The notes under the pieces were generated by a model, which saw nothing but the letters and a program-made list of their open reading frames with translations, ran no database searches and was not told where the DNA came from. DNA of 64,000 nucleotides, from contig UQDC01000005.1 of assembly GCA_900539755.1 (NCBI GenBank), forward strand, positions 62,001-126,000. The letters run 5' to 3'. This stretch comes from an uncultured Alistipes sp. GTDB taxonomy: Bacteria > Bacteroidota > Bacteroidia > Bacteroidales > Rikenellaceae. Below, piece after piece: positions 9,765 through 18,807 of the stretch. The position numbers and the translations under genes were made by a program. Position 1 is the stretch's first letter; each line of letters begins with the position of its first letter.

Positions 9765-10202
9765 TTACTCAGCTACGACACTGAATTTGATAGTTCCGCT
9801 GATACCTTTGTATATTTTTACTTTAGCCTCGTATTCACCGATAGTTTTCACAGCGTCCAAAGAGATGTTTTTACGATCTACAGTGATGTCGAGTTTTTCG
9901 AGAGCTGCAGCCAAATCGGCAGCAGTTACTGAACCGAAGATACGGCCTTCTTCAGCTTTAGCTGCGATTGTGAGAGCAGTTTCAGCCAATTTAGCAGCCA
10001 ATGCCTCAGCGTCTGCAACGAGTTTAGCCTCTTTGTGAGCGCGTTGTTTGAGAGTTTCGGCCAGTACTTTTTTCGCAGAAGCGGTTGCGCTGATTGCGTA
10101 ACCCTGCGGAATCAGGTAGTTGTTGGCATAACCGGGGCGAACATCCACGATTTCGTCGGCGTAGCCCAACTTCTCAATATCTTTTTTCAGAATTACTTGC
10201 AT
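9765..10202 (-). CDS. rplI: 50S ribosomal protein L9
   Basis: L9 binds 23S rRNA domain V with its N-terminal domain. The N-terminal signature (MQVILKKDIEKLG..DEIVDVRPGYANNYLIPQGYA) is intact, followed by the long linking helix and the C-terminal domain with GRIFGSVT. At 145 residues it has normal length. Last of three ribosomal genes transcribed together (rpsF, rpsR, rplI), 21 bases after rpsR. Confidence 0.96.
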   Translation of the reverse strand: MQVILKKDIEKLGYADEIVDVRPGYANNYLIPQGYAISATASAKKVLAETLKQRAHKEAKLVADAEALAAKLAETALTIAAKAEEGRIFGSVTAADLAAALEKLDITVDRKNISLDAVKTIGEYEAKVKIYKGISGTIKFSVVAE

Positions 10203-10223
10203 GATGGGTCCTCCGGTTTTTGA

Positions 10224-10493
10224 TTATTTGAACATATCAGTTACGAACGGCAGAATTGCCAAGTGACGAGCACGTTTAACGGCAGTAGCCACTTTTTTCT
10301 GGAATTTCTGAGAAGTACCGGTCAAGCGGCGAGGCAGGATTTTACCCTGTTCGTTGAGGAACTTCTTGAGGAACTCTGCGTCTTTGTAATCGACATATTT
10401 GATACCGGCTTTTTTGAAGCGGCAATATTTTTTCTTCTTAACCTCTACTGTAGGAGGGTTGAGATATCTGATTTCTGATTGAGTCTGTGCCAT
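10224..10493 (-). CDS. rpsR: 30S ribosomal protein S18
   Basis: Small basic protein of 89 residues. The central block [20 protein letters not shown] and the C-terminal [27 protein letters not shown] are diagnostic of S18, which forms a heterodimer with S6 on the 30S platform. It starts 5 bases after the rpsF stop, consistent with co-translation of the two partners. Confidence 0.96.
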   Translation of the reverse strand: MAQTQSEIRYLNPPTVEVKKKKYCRFKKAGIKYVDYKDAEFLKKFLNEQGKILPRRLTGTSQKFQKKVATAVKRARHLAILPFVTDMFK

Positions 10494-10498
10494 GGCTT

Positions 10499-10840
10499 TT
10501 ACTCTTGTTTAGCGTTGTTTTTGTTTCTACGTTTTTCGGCGTATTCAACGGCGTATTTGTCCATTTTGAAGGTCAGGAAGCGGATAACACGCTCGTCACG
10601 ACGATACTGAGTTTCGAGTTTTTCAACGAGGTTACCTTCGCCGGTGAACTCCATAAGATAGTAGAAGCCGGTGGTCTTTTTCTGAATTGGATAGGCCAAC
10701 TTGCGCAGACCCCAATCCTCTTCGCTAACGATTTGACCGCCGTTTTCGGTGATGACACCGCGGAATTTGCTAACAGCCTCTTTCATCTGAACGTCAGAGA
10801 GAACCGGTGTAGCAATGAAAACGGTTTCGTAATGGTTCAT
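10499..10840 (-). CDS. rpsF: 30S ribosomal protein S6
   Basis: S6 partners with S18 in the 30S platform. The sequence begins [16 protein letters not shown] and contains the [32 protein letters not shown] core. The start is set at 10840, not the upstream in-frame codon at 10876, because that codon lies at the edge of the -7 promoter box. 113 residues. First gene of the ribosomal operon. Confidence 0.95.
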   Translation of the reverse strand: MNHYETVFIATPVLSDVQMKEAVSKFRGVITENGGQIVSEEDWGLRKLAYPIQKKTTGFYYLMEFTGEGNLVEKLETQYRRDERVIRFLTFKMDKYAVEYAEKRRNKNNAKQE

Positions 10841-10875
10841 AATGCGATTTTTAAAAGTGTTTGAAAATTGAGCCA

Positions 10876-10907
10876 CAAATGTATTTCATTTTTTCATAAA
10901 AAGCAAA
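10876..10907 (-). promoter_or_regulatory. Promoter of rpsF-rpsR-rplI
   Basis: On the minus strand TTTG (10904-10907), a 20-base spacer and TACATTTG (10876-10883): a full match to the Bacteroidales consensus, 35 bases ahead of the rpsF start. Confidence 0.8.
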
Positions 10908-11205
10908 CTTTTTTGATTTTAGCGTTTGATCCAGAGCGAAATTGGACGGGTAAATTGGATTTTTCTGTTTTATTGGATGTGGCCGTTATCCGACCTGGAC
11001 ATATATTGATTCTACACCTTAAATGTGAACCTTCCCTATGTGCAGTGTTCTGCTTGTTGAGAAAAATCAGCGAGAATATGAGAATAGGTGAGAGCCAGGT
11101 TCATCAAGGCGCTGTGCTGGATATTGATGAGATGTATCTTCTTATTATATTGTATAGCTTGAAGATGGATTGAGGGGATATTTTTATCGTGTTATCGGCG
11201 TGTAG
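10908..11205. other. Non-coding gap between divergent promoters
   Basis: About 300 bases between the rpsF and fumarase promoters. A 101-codon open frame starting at 10868 crosses the rpsF promoter and has no recognisable features. Confidence 0.45.
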
Positions 11206-11237
11206 TTTCGGAATCCGTACAAATATTTTTACCTTTG
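11206..11237 (+). promoter_or_regulatory. Promoter of the fumarase gene
   Basis: TTTC (11206-11209), a 20-base spacer and TACCTTTG (11230-11237), ending 41 bases before the start codon. Confidence 0.65.
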
Positions 11238-11278
11238 CAAGATAGAAATTACGTTTAACACAAATCAATAACAGAGAT

Positions 11279-12889
11279 ATGTCAGAGTTTAAGTATCAGG
11301 AGCCGTTCCCGTTGTCGGCCGACACAACAGAGTATCGTCTGCTTACGAAGGATTATGTGAAGGTTGTCGAGTGCGACGGCCGCAAAATCCTCAAGGTAGA
11401 TCCCAAAGGTTTGGAATTGTTGTCTAAGGAGGCTTTCGGTGATGTTTCGTTCTATTTGCGTGCAGCGCATCTTCAGAAGTTGGCTAATATTCTTGAAGAT
11501 CCGGAAGCAACTGACAACGATAAGTTTGTTGCTTATACGATGTTGATCAACCAGACGGTTGCAGCCGAAGGAGAACTTCCTACCTGCCAGGATACTGGTA
11601 CCGCTATTGTAATTGGCAAGAAGGGTGAGGATGTTTACACCGGAGCCAACGATGCCGAAGCTCTGTCGAAAGGTGTTTATGAGACCTACAAAGAGCGAAA
11701 CCTTCGTTACTCGCAGGTCGTTCCTTTCACGATGATCGAGGAGAAGAACAGCGGAACGAACCTGCCTGCTCAGATCGACATCTATGCGACTCAGGGCAAC
11801 GAGTATAAATTTCTGTTCATCACCAAAGGTGGTGGATCAGCCAACAAGACTTTCCTGTATCAGCAGACCAAAGCGCTGTTGACCGAAGAGAATTTGACCA
11901 ACTTTATCAAAACCCATATCATGGATTTGGGAACGGCAGCATGTCCTCCTTACCATCTGGCGATTGTAATCGGTGGTACATCTGCAGAGGCTAACCTCGC
12001 TGCTGTTAAGAAGGCTTCAGCTGGTTATCTGGACAATCTGCCTACCAGTGGTAACGAAGGAGGCCGTGCTTTCCGTGATCTGGAGTGGGAAGAGAAGGTG
12101 CTGAAGATTTGCCGTGAGTGCGGTGTTGGTGCTCAGTTCGGTGGCAAATATCTCGTTCATGATGTTCGTGTGATCCGTATGCCACGTCATGCTGCATCTT
12201 GCCCGGTAGGTATCGGCGTTAGCTGCAGTGCTGACCGTAACATTAAGGCTAAAATTACTCCGGAGGGTATTTTCCTCGAGCAGCTCGAGAAGAATCCGGC
12301 ACGTTTCCTGCCCAAACAGGCTCCGAATATGCAGCCTGCTGTTGAGCTCGATCTCGATGAGGGTATGGACAAAGTTCGCGAGACCTTGTCTAAGTATCCG
12401 GTTAAGACCCGTTTCAATGTAAAAGGTACGTTGATTGTTGCCCGTGATATTGCACATGCTCGCATCAAACAGATGATTGACGAAGGCAAACCGATGCCGG
12501 AATACTTCAAAAAGCACCCGATTTACTATGCAGGTCCTGCCAAGACTCCGCAGGGTATGGCTTCGGGTAGCTTTGGTCCGACCACTGCAGGTCGTATGGA
12601 TCCGTACGTGGATCTGTTCCAGAGTCTGGGAGGTTCAATGGTGATGGTTGCCAAGGGTAACCGTTCTCAGGCCGTTACCGACGCTTGCAAGAAACATGGC
12701 GGATTCTATTTGGGTTCGATTGGTGGTCCTGCAGCCGTTCTGGCTAAAAACAGCATCAAATCGGTTGAAGTGGTTGACTTCCCGGAATTGGGTATGGAGG
12801 CTGTCCGCAAGATTTACGTGGAGAACTTCCCGGCCTTCTTGCTGGTGGACGACAAAGGCAACGATTTCTTCGCTGAATTCAAAAAATAG
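11279..12889 (+). CDS. Fumarate hydratase, class I (4Fe-4S, one polypeptide)
   Basis: Catalyses the reversible hydration of fumarate to malate. Alpha and beta regions are joined in one 536-residue chain, as in the E. coli FumA/FumB type. Cluster-binding cysteines appear in [18 protein letters not shown] and the [12 protein letters not shown] / [10 protein letters not shown] region; the C-terminal beta region has the [15 protein letters not shown] and [11 protein letters not shown] motifs. In anaerobic Bacteroidales it would run in the reductive direction towards fumarate and succinate; aspA at 45.8 kb is another fumarate source. Single gene with its own promoter and terminator. Class I enzymes are oxygen-sensitive. 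Confidence 0.93.
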   Translation: MSEFKYQEPFPLSADTTEYRLLTKDYVKVVECDGRKILKVDPKGLELLSKEAFGDVSFYLRAAHLQKLANILEDPEATDNDKFVAYTMLINQTVAAEGELPTCQDTGTAIVIGKKGEDVYTGANDAEALSKGVYETYKERNLRYSQVVPFTMIEEKNSGTNLPAQIDIYATQGNEYKFLFITKGGGSANKTFLYQQTKALLTEENLTNFIKTHIMDLGTAACPPYHLAIVIGGTSAEANLAAVKKASAGYLDNLPTSGNEGGRAFRDLEWEEKVLKICRECGVGAQFGGKYLVHDVRVIRMPRHAASCPVGIGVSCSADRNIKAKITPEGIFLEQLEKNPARFLPKQAPNMQPAVELDLDEGMDKVRETLSKYPVKTRFNVKGTLIVARDIAHARIKQMIDEGKPMPEYFKKHPIYYAGPAKTPQGMASGSFGPTTAGRMDPYVDLFQSLGGSMVMVAKGNRSQAVTDACKKHGGFYLGSIGGPAAVLAKNSIKSVEVVDFPELGMEAVRKIYVENFPAFLLVDDKGNDFFAEFKK

Positions 12890-12911
12890 TTTTGTTACTG
12901 CATAAGAGTAT

Positions 12912-12943
12912 GGGGCTGTCCTGTGGGCGGCCCCAACTTTTTT
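12912..12943 (+). terminator. Terminator of the fumarase gene
   Basis: GC-rich hairpin 12912-12934 (ten pairs with two G-U, three-base loop) followed by six T at 12938-12943. Confidence 0.75.
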
Positions 12944-13125
12944 GACGGAAAATTTTATTGATGAGACTTGTTGGAGAAGAGAGCATGTTTTGGTAAAGAA
13001 CGTGCTGAAGGTTGAGTGCGTTTGTTGTGATCAACCATTGGGTCAAAATGTGCGATGAACTCTCCTTTCTCTTCGATAATGAGAAGTTTTACACAGATTT
13101 TTCAGCTTCCGAACTGAAAAAATAT

Positions 13126-13133
13126 TACATTTG
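13126..13133 (+). promoter_or_regulatory. -7 box of the CoA-transferase promoter
   Basis: TACATTTG, 45 bases before the ATG at 13179. The upstream -33 element is weak. Confidence 0.55.
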
Positions 13134-13178
13134 CAAGTTATTATTACGAACTTAAATTTCAACTCATTAATAACCACC

Positions 13179-14501
13179 ATGAAGAAACAGATCAAATACG
13201 TGTCTGCTGCTGAGGCGGTCAAAGTTATCAAGTCGGGTGATCATGTCCACTTGAGCAGTGTTGCCAGCGCTCCGCAGTGTCTGATTCAGGCCATGTGTGA
13301 TCGTGGTCGCAACCATGAACTGAAGGATGTTCACATTCACCACCTGCACACTGAAGGTCCTGCTCCTTATGCCGATCCCGAATTTGAAGGCGTTTTCCAG
13401 CTCGATTCATTTTTCGTTGGTAGCAACGTCCGTAAAGTGACTCAATCAGGATATGCGGATTATATTCCTATTTTCTTGAGTGAGACGCAGCGTTTGTACC
13501 GTAGCGGCGTATTGCCATGTAATGTTGCGATGATTCAGGTTTCAGAGCCTGATGCGCATGGCTATGTTTCGTTGGGTACCTCTGTGGATGCCACTTTGGC
13601 CGCTGTAGAGTGTGCAGAGCATGTGATCGCCGTTGTCAATAAACATGTTCCCCGTTCATTCGGTGATGCGTTTATTTCAGTTGAAGATATCGATACTTTC
13701 GTTCAGGACGATACCCCGTTGGTAGAGGCTCATTTCTCAGTTCCTAACGAGATTGAGACAGCTATCGGTAAGAACTGTGCTGCGTTGATCGAAGACGGTG
13801 CCTGCTTGCAGATGGGTATCGGTGCGATTCCGAATGCAGTGTTGGCTCAGCTGGGTAACCACAAGAACTTGGGTATCCACACCGAGATGTTCGCTGACGG
13901 TGTATTGCCGTTGGTTGAGAGCGGTGTAATCAATGGTCGTAACAAGGCAATCGATAAAGGTAAAATGGTATCTACCTTCTTGATGGGTTCGCAGACCGTA
14001 TATGACTTTATTGATAACAACCCAGGTGTTTTGATGATGGACGTAGGTTATACCAACGATCCGTATATTATTGCTAAGAACCCGAAGGTTACCGCTATTA
14101 ACTCTGCTTTGCAGGTTGATTTGACTGGTCAGGTTTGTGCCGATTCACTCGGAACTAAGTTCTATTCGGGTGTAGGTGGCCAAATTGACTTTATTTATGG
14201 CGCATCTCGTTCTGAAGGCGGTAAAGCGATTTTGGCCATGCCTTCAGTAACCAACAAAGGTATCAGCAAGATTGCTCCGACTCTGACCAATGGAGCCGGT
14301 GTTGTAACGACTCGTGCACACATTCACTGGTTCGTTACCGAGTTTGGTGCAGTGAACTTGTATGGTAAATCGATGCAGGAGCGTGCTCGCTTGATCATTT
14401 CTGTGGCTCATCCTGATCATCAGGAGGAGTTGGATCGTGCAGCTTTCGAACGTTTCGGTCCTCACCACACTTACATTAAAGCAACTACGCCGACCAAATA
14501 A
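13179..14501 (+). CDS. Acetyl-CoA hydrolase/transferase family CoA-transferase
   Basis: A 440-residue class I CoA-transferase, similar in length and motifs to butyryl-CoA:acetate and 4-hydroxybutyrate CoA-transferases. The segment NLGIHTEMFADG contains Glu236, in the position expected for the catalytic glutamate that forms the CoA thioester; GVGGQIDFIYGA and the C-terminal EFGAVNLYGKS follow. Acceptor and donor acids cannot be read from sequence; acetate, propionate, succinate or butyrate are all possible. The start is set at 13179 because the earlier in-frame start (13131) lies inside the -7 box. It follows the fumarase gene but has a separate promoter. Confidence 0.85.
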   Translation: MKKQIKYVSAAEAVKVIKSGDHVHLSSVASAPQCLIQAMCDRGRNHELKDVHIHHLHTEGPAPYADPEFEGVFQLDSFFVGSNVRKVTQSGYADYIPIFLSETQRLYRSGVLPCNVAMIQVSEPDAHGYVSLGTSVDATLAAVECAEHVIAVVNKHVPRSFGDAFISVEDIDTFVQDDTPLVEAHFSVPNEIETAIGKNCAALIEDGACLQMGIGAIPNAVLAQLGNHKNLGIHTEMFADGVLPLVESGVINGRNKAIDKGKMVSTFLMGSQTVYDFIDNNPGVLMMDVGYTNDPYIIAKNPKVTAINSALQVDLTGQVCADSLGTKFYSGVGGQIDFIYGASRSEGGKAILAMPSVTNKGISKIAPTLTNGAGVVTTRAHIHWFVTEFGAVNLYGKSMQERARLIISVAHPDHQEELDRAAFERFGPHHTYIKATTPTK

Positions 14502-14524
14502 TCTGGTTGTCAGATTAGATATTG

Positions 14525-14560
14525 AAAAGAGGCTTGACTGATATCAGTCAAGCCTCTTTT
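14525..14560. terminator. Bidirectional terminator, perfect 36-base palindrome
   Basis: A perfect palindrome centred on CTGATATCAG with AAAA and TTTT ends, between the CoA-transferase (plus) and sirtuin (minus) genes. Confidence 0.8.
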
Positions 14561-14677
14561 GTACATAGAAAATAAATTTAAGCCGTGTGCAGTGAATGGA
14601 AGATGGCATATTGTTTTGTCTTATTGCATGCAGGATACTCCGCAGACGCAACAGACCCTTGGTATGTCATTTTTAAT

Positions 14678-15379
14678 TCACTTTTGTCCATATTTTTCGA
14701 TTAGCTTGTCTGCCAGTAGAGGCATGCCTTCAGCTGCTCGCATGCGAATGGTCTCCAAGGGATTGCGAATACCCCGCGTGTCGGGCTCATTGGGGTCAAC
14801 CAGATAGACCGGTATTTCGGGTCGAATATAACGTACCAGTGAGGCCGCGGGATAAACAGCCAGTGATGTACCCACGATAACGAAGATGTCAGCGGTTGCA
14901 GCAATTTGTGTGGCACGGTCGAACATCGGTACACTCTCGCCAAAAAAGACGACAAACGGTCTTAATAAAGAGCCGTCTTCGCAACAGTCGTCATAATGTT
15001 GTTCCCAGCCTTCGATGGGTACAGTTAATGTTTCGTTCTTGCTGCTGCGTAATTTTCGCAGTTCGCCATGGAGGTGGGTAATGTGTTTACTTCCGGCTCT
15101 TTCGTGCAGATCATCGATGTTTTGGGTGATGACCTCTACATCAAAATAGTTTTCGAGTCGTTGGATCGCAAGATGTCCGGCATTGGGTTGTTTGGATAGC
15201 AGTTCTTTTCGTCTAATGTTGTAAAAATCGATCACCAGTTTTCGATTTTTTGCTAATGCTTCAGGGGTGCATACATCCTCGATACGGTATTTGTCCCACA
15301 AACCGTCTGAATCGCGAAAGGTTGAAAGACCGCTGTCTGCACTCATGCCCGCTCCGGTGAAGATGACCAACTTTTTCAT
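14678..15379 (-). CDS. NAD-dependent protein deacylase (sirtuin, CobB-like)
   Basis: Sirtuins remove acyl groups from lysine using NAD. Visible motifs: GAGMSADSGLSTFRD (residues 9-22, NAD binding), QNIDDLHERAG (86-96) and HLHGE with the catalytic His104. Tyr53 and Arg56 in FYNIRRKEL match the Tyr-x-x-Arg pair that lets class III sirtuins take succinyl- or malonyl-lysine. The usual pair of CxxC zinc motifs after HGE is absent: the region reads LRKLRSSKNETLTV and has only one adjacent Cys pair (DDCCEDG). 233 residues, single gene. Confidence 0.88.
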   Translation of the reverse strand: MKKLVIFTGAGMSADSGLSTFRDSDGLWDKYRIEDVCTPEALAKNRKLVIDFYNIRRKELLSKQPNAGHLAIQRLENYFDVEVITQNIDDLHERAGSKHITHLHGELRKLRSSKNETLTVPIEGWEQHYDDCCEDGSLLRPFVVFFGESVPMFDRATQIAATADIFVIVGTSLAVYPAASLVRYIRPEIPVYLVDPNEPDTRGIRNPLETIRMRAAEGMPLLADKLIEKYGQK

Positions 15380-15789
15380 ATTGTATTGAGTTATAAGTTG
15401 CGTTTCTTAATTCTGTTATCTTTTGTGAATGAGATGTCTGTTGCTGAGATCTCATGGTTTATTGATAAGATATCTAGTTTGTCTTTGTTGCGAGTTGTCT
15501 CTGTGGTGGTGACTGGGTATTATATTTACTCAAAAGTAGTAATTAATGGCGTAGATTCGTTTAGATTTTCTGGCATAATGTTCGTTTCAGAACGACATAA
15601 TAGATGTATAGTGCATCAAAGATGAGAGTGTTTAAGTTGAACGCAAGGAAGGATATAGATCCGAGAAAGTGTGTCAAGTGTATTAGTTGGGATGTTGAAG
15701 AAGAGACAAAAATTATTGGGCGTGCAGTTGGCTATGAGGCAGAGATACAATCACGTTGTGTAAGGCAACTATTGGGCATTGTAAAACAA
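15380..15789. other. Non-coding gap
   Basis: About 410 AT-rich bases upstream of the sirtuin gene. A possible minus-strand -7 box (TACTTTTG, 15530-15537) is the only signal. Short open frames have no domain. Confidence 0.4.
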
Positions 15790-15815
15790 CAAGAGGCTGG
15801 ATTTCCAGCCTCTTG
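15790..15815 (-). terminator. Terminator of the small barrel gene
   Basis: CAAGAGGCTGG (15790-15800) pairs perfectly with CCAGCCTCTTG (15805-15815), with a T-rich 3' flank on the minus strand, 23 bases after the stop at 15839. Confidence 0.75.
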
Positions 15816-15838
15816 TTTGATGTTATTATGAAAATCGA

Positions 15839-16417
15839 TTAGAACCGATAGCCAACCATAATCGAGAATACACTGTTGCGAGCTGTGCCTAAATCAGAGG
15901 TCACAATATTACTAACTCCAATGTTGTAACGTGCTTCAAGAATAATTCCGAATGGGCAATCATAAGATACACCGATTGGAATGGAGAAGTCTGCGTTTGA
16001 CCATCCTTTGCCATCAGTTTTGATAGTGGTTTCATTGTTTTTGGTCATTGATTTACTATTTAGAAGAAAACCTGGTTGAATACCAGCTTTGACCGCTAAA
16101 CCACCAATGATATAATAATTGGCCAGGATAGGAATATTCAAATAGTTTAATCTCTCTTTGGTGCGTACATCTTCTTCTTTACCGAAACTAACACCTTGAC
16201 GAGAGTAGAGTACGTCAGCAGACAGTGCGAAATGATCAGTAAAACGGTAATCCGCAAAGGCACCGACAACAAAACCTGTTTTGGTTTGACTATGTTCAAA
16301 GTTAGATACTCCTGTCAAATTCAGACCACCTTTAACACCCCAGCCGAAACCGGTTTGAGCTGAAGCCACTGTGCACATACCTGCCAGTCCCAGCATAAAA
16401 AGAAAAAGTTTTTTCAT
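15839..16417 (-). CDS. Small outer-membrane beta-barrel protein (PorT-like family)
   Basis: A 192-residue secreted protein with a clean signal peptide (MKKLFLFMLGLAGMCTVASAQ) followed by FGWGVKGGLNLTG, the usual opening of Bacteroidetes outer-membrane beta-barrel proteins of the PorT/OmpW-like group. Alternating strands continue to a terminal aromatic (MVGYRF), consistent with an eight-stranded barrel. Function unknown; family members are often small structural or stress-related porin-like proteins. Single gene with its own promoter and terminator. Confidence 0.8.
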   Translation of the reverse strand: MKKLFLFMLGLAGMCTVASAQTGFGWGVKGGLNLTGVSNFEHSQTKTGFVVGAFADYRFTDHFALSADVLYSRQGVSFGKEEDVRTKERLNYLNIPILANYYIIGGLAVKAGIQPGFLLNSKSMTKNNETTIKTDGKGWSNADFSIPIGVSYDCPFGIILEARYNIGVSNIVTSDLGTARNSVFSIMVGYRF

Positions 16418-16445
16418 AGCTCAATCATTTATGAGGTTGATAAAA

Positions 16446-16476
16446 CGAATATACACCTTTTTTATTTATTTGGAAA
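16446..16476 (-). promoter_or_regulatory. Possible promoter of the small barrel gene
   Basis: On the minus strand TTTC (16473-16476), a 19-base spacer and TATATTCG (16446-16453), one mismatch in each box, 29 bases before the start. Confidence 0.45.
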
Positions 16477-16591
16477 ATTCCATCATGTTTTTTCGAACGC
16501 TTTTCCTATAAAGTGCATTTTTCATGCCGATTGGGTAAAGAGTCGGTGTAAAAATAAATTTGGTTAAGTTTTGGATTTGGAATAACCTGTT

Positions 16592-17365
16592 TCACAAACC
16601 AAGTTGATGGTATAATGTTTCAACAGCCTGAGGAATGGTGGAGGTGGAATCAAGCGCTTTGATGAAACCGCTACCGATAATTGCACCGGCGGCATGTTGT
16701 TGGGCCGCTTGCAGTGTTTCCGGGTTGGAGATACCAAATCCGATCAGACGAGGATTGCGTAGTTTCATGGCGTTGATCCGTTCGAAATATTGGATGGTAC
16801 TATCGGAGAAGTGATCTTGCGTACCGGTGGTGGCGGCAGAGGAGACCATATAGATGAAACCGTTGGTATGCTGATCGATCAGTTTGATGCGTTCGTCCGA
16901 GGTTTCGGGAGTGATCAGCATGGTGAAGCGCAGGTCATATTTATCGGCCAGCGGTTTGAAGTCCCGCAGGTAGTCGTTCAGCGGAAGGTCGGGCAGAATA
17001 ATTCCGTCAATTCCGATCTCTGCACAACTTTGGCAAAAGTGCTCGATGCCATATTGCATGATGGGGTTGAGATAGCCCATCAAAATCAACGGTATGGTTA
17101 CATCCCGACGAAGATCTTTCAGCTGTTCGAACAGCTTTTTCATGGTCATGCCGTTCTTCAATGCAACGGTACTGCTGTTTTGAATGGTTTTACCGTCGGC
17201 CATCGGATCGGAAAAGGGGATGCCGATTTCGATCAGATCAGTGCCGCGTGCAGCAAGTGCACGGATGATCTCGGTGGTGTCGTCCAATTTGGGGTATCCG
17301 GCCGTGAAGTAAACCGATACAATGCCTGAAGTTTTGACTTGAAAAAGATGATCTATTCTATTCAT
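16592..17365 (-). CDS. trpA: Tryptophan synthase alpha subunit
   Basis: Cleaves indole-3-glycerol phosphate to indole, which is channelled to TrpB. The DLIEIGIPFSDPMADGKTIQNS block carries the catalytic Glu and Asp; LILMGYLNPI and GFGISNPETLQ complete the TIM-barrel phosphate site. The frame is open further upstream, but the natural start is MNRIDHLFQ at 17365 (257 residues), overlapping the trpF stop by 8 bases. Last gene of the trp operon, far from trpB, which comes first. Confidence 0.95.
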   Translation of the reverse strand: MNRIDHLFQVKTSGIVSVYFTAGYPKLDDTTEIIRALAARGTDLIEIGIPFSDPMADGKTIQNSSTVALKNGMTMKKLFEQLKDLRRDVTIPLILMGYLNPIMQYGIEHFCQSCAEIGIDGIILPDLPLNDYLRDFKPLADKYDLRFTMLITPETSDERIKLIDQHTNGFIYMVSSAATTGTQDHFSDSTIQYFERINAMKLRNPRLIGFGISNPETLQAAQQHAAGAIIGSGFIKALDSTSTIPQAVETLYHQLGL

Positions 17366-17987
17366 GGTTTTGTTTTTTGAATTGTTCGATAAATGGTTTG
17401 AGCAGGTCGTACTCTTTGTGTCCCGGAGCGCTTTCAAAACGACTGTTTAGATCAAAGCCCAATAGTGCGTGATGGCTTAGACTGAGAAGCCGTTCGGCAT
17501 CTTGAGGTCCGATGCCTCCACTGAGCAGGAAAGGGAGATGGCCGGTGTAATGTTCGAGCAGACTCCAGTCGAACTGCTGTCCCGAGCCGCCGTATGTGGG
17601 GGTCTTGGTGTCCACCAGCAGGATCGAGCAGCAATCCTGATAGCATTGAGTCTGTTCCAGATCGGCCTGGGTGGCTACGGAGAGAGCCTTGATCACCGGA
17701 ATGATCCGGTTGATCCGCCGGCAGGTTTCGGGCGACTCGTGTCCGTGCAGTTGGACCAGATCGAGCCGGTATCTCAGTGCGGTACGGATGACCTGCTCTT
17801 CGGTTTCGTTGACAAAGACGCCAACACGTCGAATGGTTTGTGGCACTGTGGCGAGGACTGCAGGATCGAGTTGGCAGGCATTACGCGGAGAACCGGACCA
17901 GAAGATAACCCCCATGTAATCAGGGTGAAGGTCGGTCACCTGCCGGATGTTGTCCGGCTCACGCATACCACAAATTTTGATTTTCAT
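17358..17987 (-). CDS. trpF: Phosphoribosylanthranilate isomerase
   Basis: Isomerises phosphoribosylanthranilate to the carboxyphenylamino-deoxyribulose form. It begins MKIKICGMREPDNI with the catalytic Cys in KICGM, and continues with GVFVNE, VQLHGHE and the FLLSGGIGPQDA phosphate-binding motif. 209 residues. Its start overlaps the trpC stop by four bases, so the two successive enzymes are translationally coupled; in some bacteria they are fused, here they are separate. Confidence 0.95.
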   Translation of the reverse strand: MKIKICGMREPDNIRQVTDLHPDYMGVIFWSGSPRNACQLDPAVLATVPQTIRRVGVFVNETEEQVIRTALRYRLDLVQLHGHESPETCRRINRIIPVIKALSVATQADLEQTQCYQDCCSILLVDTKTPTYGGSGQQFDWSLLEHYTGHLPFLLSGGIGPQDAERLLSLSHHALLGFDLNSRFESAPGHKEYDLLKPFIEQFKKQNHE

Positions 17988-18796
17988 GATCGGGATTTGT
18001 TATAGGAGCTGCAGTGGGTCAGCTCTTGAATAAACGTTTGCAGGGCGGCAGCCGGGTCGGCCGTCTTCATAAAACGTTCGCCCATCAGGAAACCGTTGAA
18101 TCCCGCTTGATGTAGCTGGGCAACGGTCTGAGGATCGGCAAGCCCGCTTTCCGAAATTTTGACAAACTGTTGCGGAATGTGTTGGATCAGTGCAAAAGAT
18201 TGTGCCGGGTCGGTGTGAAAGGTGGTCAGATCGCGGTTGTTGACGCCGACCACATCCACCGAGCTGCACAGGGCATCCAACTCCTCTGCTCGGTGTATCT
18301 CAAGCAATACCTCCAGCCCGAGTGCGTGGGCATATGCGGCCAGACGTTCAACCTGTCCCGGCGTAAGCGTTGCGGCAATCAACAAAATGGCATCGGCTCC
18401 GGCAATCCGTGCTTGACAGATCTGGTAGGGATCGATGATGAAATCTTTCCTCAGGATGGGGATGGACAGGTGGGACCGTGCCTCCTGCAAGTCGTTCAGA
18501 TCGCCGGCAAAGTAGTCTCGGTCGGTCAGAATGGAGAGGACTGCAGCTCCGGCCTGTGCATATCCGGTGGTGATGGAGGTTATCTCTGCATGCTCTTTGA
18601 TAAAGCCTTTTGAGGGCGATTTGCGTTTGAACTCGGCGATAATACCCGTCTGCGAACCAAGCAGCGCTGCACGCAACGAGTAGGCTCGGCGTGTAGTGGC
18701 TGTGGCTTCGGCTTCGAGTGCGGCCAGAGATTTCTGCTTCCTGGCAGCGGCCACCTCCTGCTGTTTGGTGGCGATGATCTGTTCGAGGATATTCAT
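17984..18796 (-). CDS. trpC: Indole-3-glycerol phosphate synthase
   Basis: Ring-closing decarboxylase of tryptophan synthesis. Typical motifs: IIAEFKRKSPSKG (catalytic Lys), LSILTDRDYFAGDLNDL, LRKDFIIDPYQI, GVNNRDLTTF and SESGL. A TIM barrel of 270 residues, usual length. Starts 11 bases after trpD and overlaps trpF by four. Confidence 0.95.
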   Translation of the reverse strand: MNILEQIIATKQQEVAAARKQKSLAALEAEATATTRRAYSLRAALLGSQTGIIAEFKRKSPSKGFIKEHAEITSITTGYAQAGAAVLSILTDRDYFAGDLNDLQEARSHLSIPILRKDFIIDPYQICQARIAGADAILLIAATLTPGQVERLAAYAHALGLEVLLEIHRAEELDALCSSVDVVGVNNRDLTTFHTDPAQSFALIQHIPQQFVKISESGLADPQTVAQLHQAGFNGFLMGERFMKTADPAAALQTFIQELTHCSSYNKSRS

Positions 18797-18807
18797 GGGA
18801 GGAGCAT

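Noticed and set aside
10868..11173. 101-codon plus-strand open frame between rpsF and fumarase
   Set aside because: It overlaps the rpsF promoter and has no domain, signal peptide or start context.
15604..15831. 75-codon plus-strand open frame
   Set aside because: It runs into the hairpin terminator of the barrel gene and lacks features.
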